Shown piece by piece: positions 59,201 through 64,000 of a stretch of DNA of 64,000 nt. The notes beneath the pieces were generated by a model that worked only from the letters and a program-made list of their open reading frames with translations, was not told the DNA's origin and did not search any database. Source of the DNA: Astropecten irregularis (taxonomy: Eukaryota; Echinodermata; Asteroidea; Paxillosida; Astropectinidae); the NCBI GenBank assembly GCA_963971285.1, contig OZ020254.1, positions 9,548,001 to 9,612,000 on the forward strand. The letters are read 5' to 3'. Position 1 is the first letter of the stretch, and every line of letters begins with the position of its first letter. A program made the translations under genes and the position numbers.

Positions 59201-62200
59201 TTATGTTTGCAGCATATCTTGAGAATGACAAAAGCTATGGTAATGATTCTTTTCACAAAAGCTTTTTTAGAAACTTTAGATGCACGCTGCTTTGAGAATG
59301 ACCGTGACGTCATGATGACGTCATCGGAGCTTATAAAGCTGATCAAATAAGTCGGAACAGCTCCGTGTTCGTCCACGAACACTTAAATGTCTAGTTATAC
59401 TTGACATTGACAATGTGGAGACTGGCAACGAGTCTCCTGAACGGATTTGCAAATTCGGTACCGAAAGTAGAAATTGGATGATGAGGGTGTTTATGATCAA
59501 ATTTGGTCGAATGTGTATATACGTTGAAAATATCACCACAACACATATGACATGGTACAATGATAGACCCCAGCCCTAGACCTAGTTTTACTATGGGGAC
59601 TCAATTGGTCTCAGCAGATGGAGTAAGAGAAGAGATGGGGACGATCAATAGGCCTAGCTGCACTTCAGGTGTAAGGTTTACGATATCACTGACTGGGCAG
59701 CAGAGATTTGTCAGTTTTGATTAGAATTTCAATAATTGAGGTGTTATCCTGTACCATTCTAGAGATGGACGTCGAGCAACGTCGGAGACGAAAACATGGC
59801 ATGTTGAAGATGTACTACGGTCTAGACGATCAGGCAGGAAAGGAATCTACCTCAGACCCTGTTGATATCGACGGGGCACACTTTGACCCGGACGTCTACT
59901 TAGCCCGACTAATGAGGGAGAAGAGACTGACCGAGCTAGTGGACAGAGAAGTGGACATGGTCAAACGTAAGTGATGGTTAATGTTTCATGAATAATAATA
60001 ATGATGATGATATAGACATTTATAATGTGCAACATATCCACCCAGAGTGTGCTGTAGGGGCTTACCATTATTATCACTGGTCATCGGGCCCCACTAACAT
60101 TCCTGAAACAATCTCAACTCCCTGGGGAGTATACAGCCCCAGGTACTGTAAAGCACACAAAGGCTAATCAAGCACACAATGCCATCACTACCCTCACAGG
60201 TATCCATTTACTCCTGGGTGAAGAGAAGCAACATGTGACAAAGCATCTTGCCCAAGGATGCAAGCACCACTGGCCCATGGCTGGATTCGAACCCATAATC
60301 TTGAGTACGGCACGCCAGACTGCTGGGCCACAGCACTGAATTGATATTTATTGTTTATCGCCAAGATGTATAAAATGACCTCATGGTATTTTCAAGGAAT
60401 CGTTAAGGTTCTCAGACAAAAAAACTTCAGGAGTGGGTTATTAGAGTTTGCTTTTAATGCAAATATTTCATCTTGTTTTCAACAGAGATTCGATCGCTAG
60501 ACAGTGACATGCAAACTCTGGTCTATGAGAACTACAACAAGTTTATCAGTGCTACGGACACAATACGAAAGGTGCGTACATGTACCTTCCTGAGGGTCAC
60601 AGTATCATTTTTCTAAGGAAGCATTGATCCTATGGTGAGTCGAAAAGAAGTTGACAGGGTGGTGATTGGTGATGTTTTTCAAAAAAAACAATTGACACTC
60701 TGAAAGTTCAGTAAAGCATATACGGTATTTCACAAGCACATTCTCCTGCTTATTAGAGTACATGACAAAACAAATGTAAAGTAGCTGTGTACATAGCTAA
60801 AATGACCTCTTAATACCCTTTGCTACTTACTCAGATGTTTAGATTCAGTTAAACGTTAGAATTCAATGGACAGCTTGCGAAATGAGTGCCTTTATTAAAA
60901 TTGACGTAAGTCCTGTTTATCATGTTTAAAGGAATGATCAATTTGTTTCATTTTTTTTTCTAATAAGCAGGAGAGAGTGCTGGTGAAATACCATATACAC
61001 ATATGCTTTACTGTTTGTTTTGAAAAACATCTCCAATCCCGACCAATTTCTTTTTGATTCGCCCTGTAGGTTGCCAGAGAAATGTTGTGAAACATAAATC
61101 ATGTGAATGTCTTGAACTGTGTATTTAGTCAGCTATTGATAATGTGGATCATGATTGATTTTTTAGATGAAAGCCGACTTTAAGAAGATGGAGGAGGAGA
61201 TGGATCGCCTAGCAACCAACATGGACGCCATTACTGACTTCAGCGATAAGATCAGTGGCACCTTACAGGACCGGAGAGAACAGATCACCAAACTGAGCAG
61301 TGTCCACATGCTCTTGAAGAAGGTAACCTGCATCCAAGCTCCCAGGGAAATAAACAAGAAGGCAATTCTTGACAGATAACAAATGTTATTTGCTGAAATG
61401 TAGCACCGTTTCGGCTGCAGACTGCTAGCCTTTAGCAAGCTGTGCTTAGATCAAGATTCTTCTGCCAGTTTGACTTGTAATTTTCCAAAGCTCACAAAGA
61501 GTATTATGACATGAGTTTACTGCAAACCTCCTCTTCATTTTGACTTCCACTGTGCATGAAGCCCCTTAATTCTTAATAAAAGATGTTTCGTCTTTTGTAT
61601 CCCAGCTTCAGTTCCTGTTTGAGCTTCCGGCCAGACTGAAGAAATGCATAGAGATGAAGGCCTACAGCCAAGCAGTGAGGTGAGTACAATACAAGCGCTC
61701 AAGTCCAAGACGGAGTCAGATATGAAAAGGAGAAGGGGCTCTTGTCTGGAGTATGCTACCTTTTGAAAGTCAAGCATGATATTATTTATGTGGTTTGCAT
61801 GACCTAAGGTTTCATTGTGAATGATTCCTCTGTGATGAGCAGAGTTGTAATGACTGGAGTCAGTGACTCGACTCGAGTCCGACTCGTCACATTTTTTGGT
61901 GACTCGACTCGACTTGAGTCCCGAAGGCTAAATGACTTAGCATTTATTTAATATGCATTGTACACAAAAATGGGAAGTCAAGGATGATGTTTGGTATCTA
62001 GCCATATGTTAGCACAGTGGTGTTTGTAATAAAGGCGTTCCACTGTACTATATGTATATTAAAACTTGTCCTATCTTTTGTATGTGTGTGTTTTGAATCA
62101 CCATTAGGCCGAAAAAAAAATTGTTGTGTTGCCCTCAGCGACCAACCGTAAAATGCCAAAACTTTGGGTCAGGATTTTTTTTTTTATTTTTTTTTTATGA

Positions 62201-64000
62201 GTTTTCAAGTAAAAACCATTTTTGACAGAAAATGTAAGATTTAGCGGTAAAAAAGCGTGTCTCCTCAAAACGACCCAAGACCGTTGATTTATAAGCCCTG
62301 GCCATACATCCTGTATTTATTCTTAAATGTTTGAAAGTTGGCCAAAAAAAAAAAAAAAAATTTATTTTTCCACTTGAGGGCAACACAACAAATTTTGTTT
62401 CCGGCCTTATTCAAAATTTGTCGTACATATTTTGTGAATTTCTTTTACCAGGTACTATGTGAAAGCTCGTGCAGTGCTCCTCCAGTACCAACACATGCCG
62501 TCATTCCATGGTATACAGCAAGACTGTAATGAGATCGTCAATGAGCTACGCAAAAAACTACGAGAGCAGTTCACGAATCGAGAGGTAGGCCAGAAACTTT
62601 TATTTTGAGATCATAATTTGATCGCTCACTACACACCACAGCTTAGTCTTGTATAAAAATGTTAGGAGAGAATGGTGTTTAATACAAGAATTTCATAAAT
62701 TTTAAGACTAACTGGGTCACTCTTAGATCATTCTTAGTCTGAATATTCCTAATATTTTGTGTTTTAAATCATGAAAGCACTTTTTAGATAGTTATTTGGA
62801 TCCTGTATCCCTTGCATATTGTGGGAATCAAAGAGTTATAGCCTTATGGTGATTGAACATTTGCTGAAAGGTAGTCCACATGCCAATGAAAATGACAGAA
62901 TCCAGTGAAATGACTTGAAAATGAGTGAAAATTTGTAGGTTGAGAACAATGAGCTCATCATGTGAGCCAACCCTTTCCTTAGAGGGTGTTCTTGGCCTTA
63001 CAGGGCTGTGATTAGTGCTGGGATTTTTATAGATTACCCGACCCGGATTTAATTATACGGTTACAAATGTTCACAAATGAAAAAAAAGGACGACCGTTTG
63101 GCTCATGCTGAACAACACAAAAAGTGTCAACTGTAGAATACATTCTTGAATTTCAGTCTCTTCATTTGTCCGGAAAAAAGGACGAACATTTGGCTCATGC
63201 TGAACAACCCAAAAAGTGTCAACTGTAGAATACATTCTTGAATTTCAGTCTCTTTATTTGTCCGGAAAAAAGGAATGACCGTTTGGCTCATGCTGAACAA
63301 CCCAAAAAGTGTCAACTGTAGAATACATTCTTGAATTTCAGTCTCTTATTTTGTCCATTTTGCCAACGTTGTACGTACTTGATCTAAATGCTAGATCTAG
63401 CATGTGATCCAGTAGCAAGACCATGCTAGCGTGCTGTCATTTTATGAAGGTAATGACATAGGTTAACTGTATATGTTAACCTGATTTTTTTGCAATCAGT
63501 AACCGGATATGAAATTACCCAATTTTTTCAAGGACTAACTTTGATTGTTGTCTATTTTCTTTTTGTTGCGGTGTAGTCCAGTGCCAAGGAGTTAGCAGAG
63601 AGTGTGGACCTACTCCTGCAGTTGAAGGAACCTCCAGATGAACTCTGTGATGAATTCCTGTCCCAGTAAGTCAATCCCCGGTGAAGTGGGAATATGTCCA
63701 TTTAATATACTGTTACCTGGGTATAAAATATTATCTACTTGTGCATACGGGAATTGGGCTTTTGCATATGCAGCACCGATTTGTTATGGAATGATTTACC
63801 GGATAAACTCAGACTGTGACTGATACCAGCAGTTCCATGAAATCTCTCAAAACATGTCTTTTTTCATTGTAGTTGTATAAAATGTCTGTAAAGCGCACAG
63901 AGAATTTTTGATTATTATGCACTTTATAAATTGATGTTATCATTATTATTAAAACATGTTTACTCCCATTCCATCCCAAGCTCAGATGTAGGGGACTGGT
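56229..64000 (+). CDS. VPS51: VPS51, GARP/EARP tethering complex subunit (5' part)
   Basis: Subunit that links the GARP complex to retrograde endosome-to-trans-Golgi vesicles and the EARP complex to recycling endosomes. Coding exons: 56229-56247, 59763-59966, 60486-60571, 61167-61322, 61606-61679, 62452-62584, 63577-63665 and a partial one from about 63986 to the window end. Phases agree throughout. Protein landmarks: [101 protein letters not shown] and [14 protein letters not shown]. This is the N-terminal Vps51 helical region that contacts other GARP subunits and SNAREs. Exon 1 carries only six codons and lies right after the gap; it is inferred from ATG context, donor and phase. The last exon call (CTCAG then ATGTAGGGGACTGGT) is tentative. 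The gene continues beyond the window. Confidence 0.95.
56507..56571. repeat. 65-bp near-perfect palindrome
   Basis: Two copies of the self-complementary CGGATTTGCAAATCCG flank ACGAAACTAGGA / TCCTAGTTTCGT. Related single sites (GATTTGCAAATTCGGTACCGAAA) are at about 56994 and 59443, so the motif belongs to a dispersed family in VPS51 intron 1. Confidence 0.88.
56690..57350. repeat. Direct repeat pair in VPS51 intron 1
   Basis: GGTTTAATCATTTAGTTGGACAGCGAGGCTAA at about 56675-56706 recurs with few changes at about 57249-57279, followed in both by similar ACACRTCGCC and CCACGTTCACGTT-like sequence. GACTGGCAACGAGT occurs at 56971 and 59421. These are remnants of one dispersed repeat. Confidence 0.65.
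58115..59390 (+). repeat. Composite repeat with five units bearing double TGACGTCA dyads
   Basis: Five units of about 140 bp (one rearranged) each contain CATATCTCRAGAAC, AAAAGCTTTGTTA, TGCAYGCTGC and then TGACGTCATCATGACGTCAT, at about 58477, 58884, 59024, 59168 and 59305. It is bounded by GTTCCGACATTTCGGATGTCGGAAC-type sequence (58121-58146) and GTCGGAACAGCTCCG (59351-59365). A TTA/TAT microsatellite is at 58170-58196. It lies in VPS51 intron 1. Confidence 0.85.
59990..60340 (-). mobile_element. tRNA-derived SINE-like element, minus orientation
   Basis: On the minus strand, TGGCCCAGCAGTCTGG matches an A box and GGGTTCGAATCC a B box (60284-60330). A body of about 250 bp ending in an ATAATGATGATG simple tail (59990-60010) follows. 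VPS51 intron 2. Similar SINEs are common in echinoderms, from memory. Confidence 0.75.
61952..62047. repeat. MITE family C fragment, copy 3
   Basis: Right half only: GTCAAGGATGATGTTTGGTA ... GGCGTTCCACTGTA. VPS51 intron 5. A second local inverted pair, GTTGTGTTGCCCTCA / TGAGGGCAACACAAC with GGCCGAAA / TTTCCGGCC ends (about 62107-62407), marks another MITE of about 300 bp. Confidence 0.75.
63079..63354 (+). repeat. Tandem repeat, three units of about 91 bp
   Basis: Units beginning AAAAAAGGACGACCGTTTGG and ending CAGTCTCTTCATTTGTCC are more than 90 percent alike. VPS51 intron 6. The overlapping short minus-strand frame is an artefact of it. Confidence 0.93.

Noticed and set aside
58370-59345. 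CRISPR-like array
   Set aside because: Units are about 140 bp and similar across their whole length, with no unique spacers, in a eukaryotic intron.
60275-60335. A true tRNA gene on the minus strand
   Set aside because: It has A and B boxes but no cloverleaf, and is joined to a SINE body with a simple tail.

Overview
The window is intron-rich animal genomic DNA with very dense small DNA-transposon relics. Gene content (SUFU, BOD1L1, VPS51, an SLC7A11-type exchanger, a POLN-type polymerase) and the style of the repeats point to a non-vertebrate deuterostome. I favour an echinoderm, possibly a sea star, but that rests on memory of similar repeats and not on a search. No prokaryotic, viral or CRISPR content is seen. 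Every exon listed was read by hand from splice consensus, reading phase and family homology, and the coding lengths close in frame.

Layout. 50-1757 (+): last three coding exons of a DNA polymerase nu-like gene. 2855-11659 (+): complete ten-exon SLC7 light-chain transporter closest to xCT/SLC7A11, with one GC-AG intron. 15973-18426 (-): intronless 817-residue multi-pass membrane protein that I cannot assign. 21539-31027 (+): complete ten-exon Suppressor of fused. 35682-43198 (-): BOD1L1-like gene, nine coding exons and 1452 residues, with a coding 13-residue tandem repeat. 44266-44338 (+): tRNA-Lys(CTT), followed by a 10-bp-unit minisatellite. 45003-50820 (+): decayed transposon gene (probably the DUF6729-type family), swollen by a coding minisatellite, broken by an inserted MITE and truncated at its 3' end. 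51706-55503 (-): unrecognised 824-residue protein with four copies of a roughly 35-residue motif and a possible C-terminal CaaX box, head-to-head with 56229-64000 (+), the 5' part of VPS51. A 200-base assembly gap lies at 56028-56227.

The intergenic and intronic DNA is dominated by short inverted-repeat elements. Family A has TTAA target sites and at least 14 copies. Family B has 5-bp target duplications. Family C has TA target sites and CAGTGG ends. Family D is a palindrome built from tRNA sequence. Family E has termini that are arrays of a GGCTCC-like hexamer. There are also foldbacks and two arrays carrying paired TGACGTCA-like dyads. Family A fragments end just upstream of exon 2 of the transporter and exon 9 of SUFU.

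The genes do not form one pathway: they cover DNA repair, amino-acid exchange, Hedgehog signalling, fork protection/chromatin and Golgi tethering. The items I cannot explain from known families are the two orphan proteins at 15973-18426 and 51706-55503.
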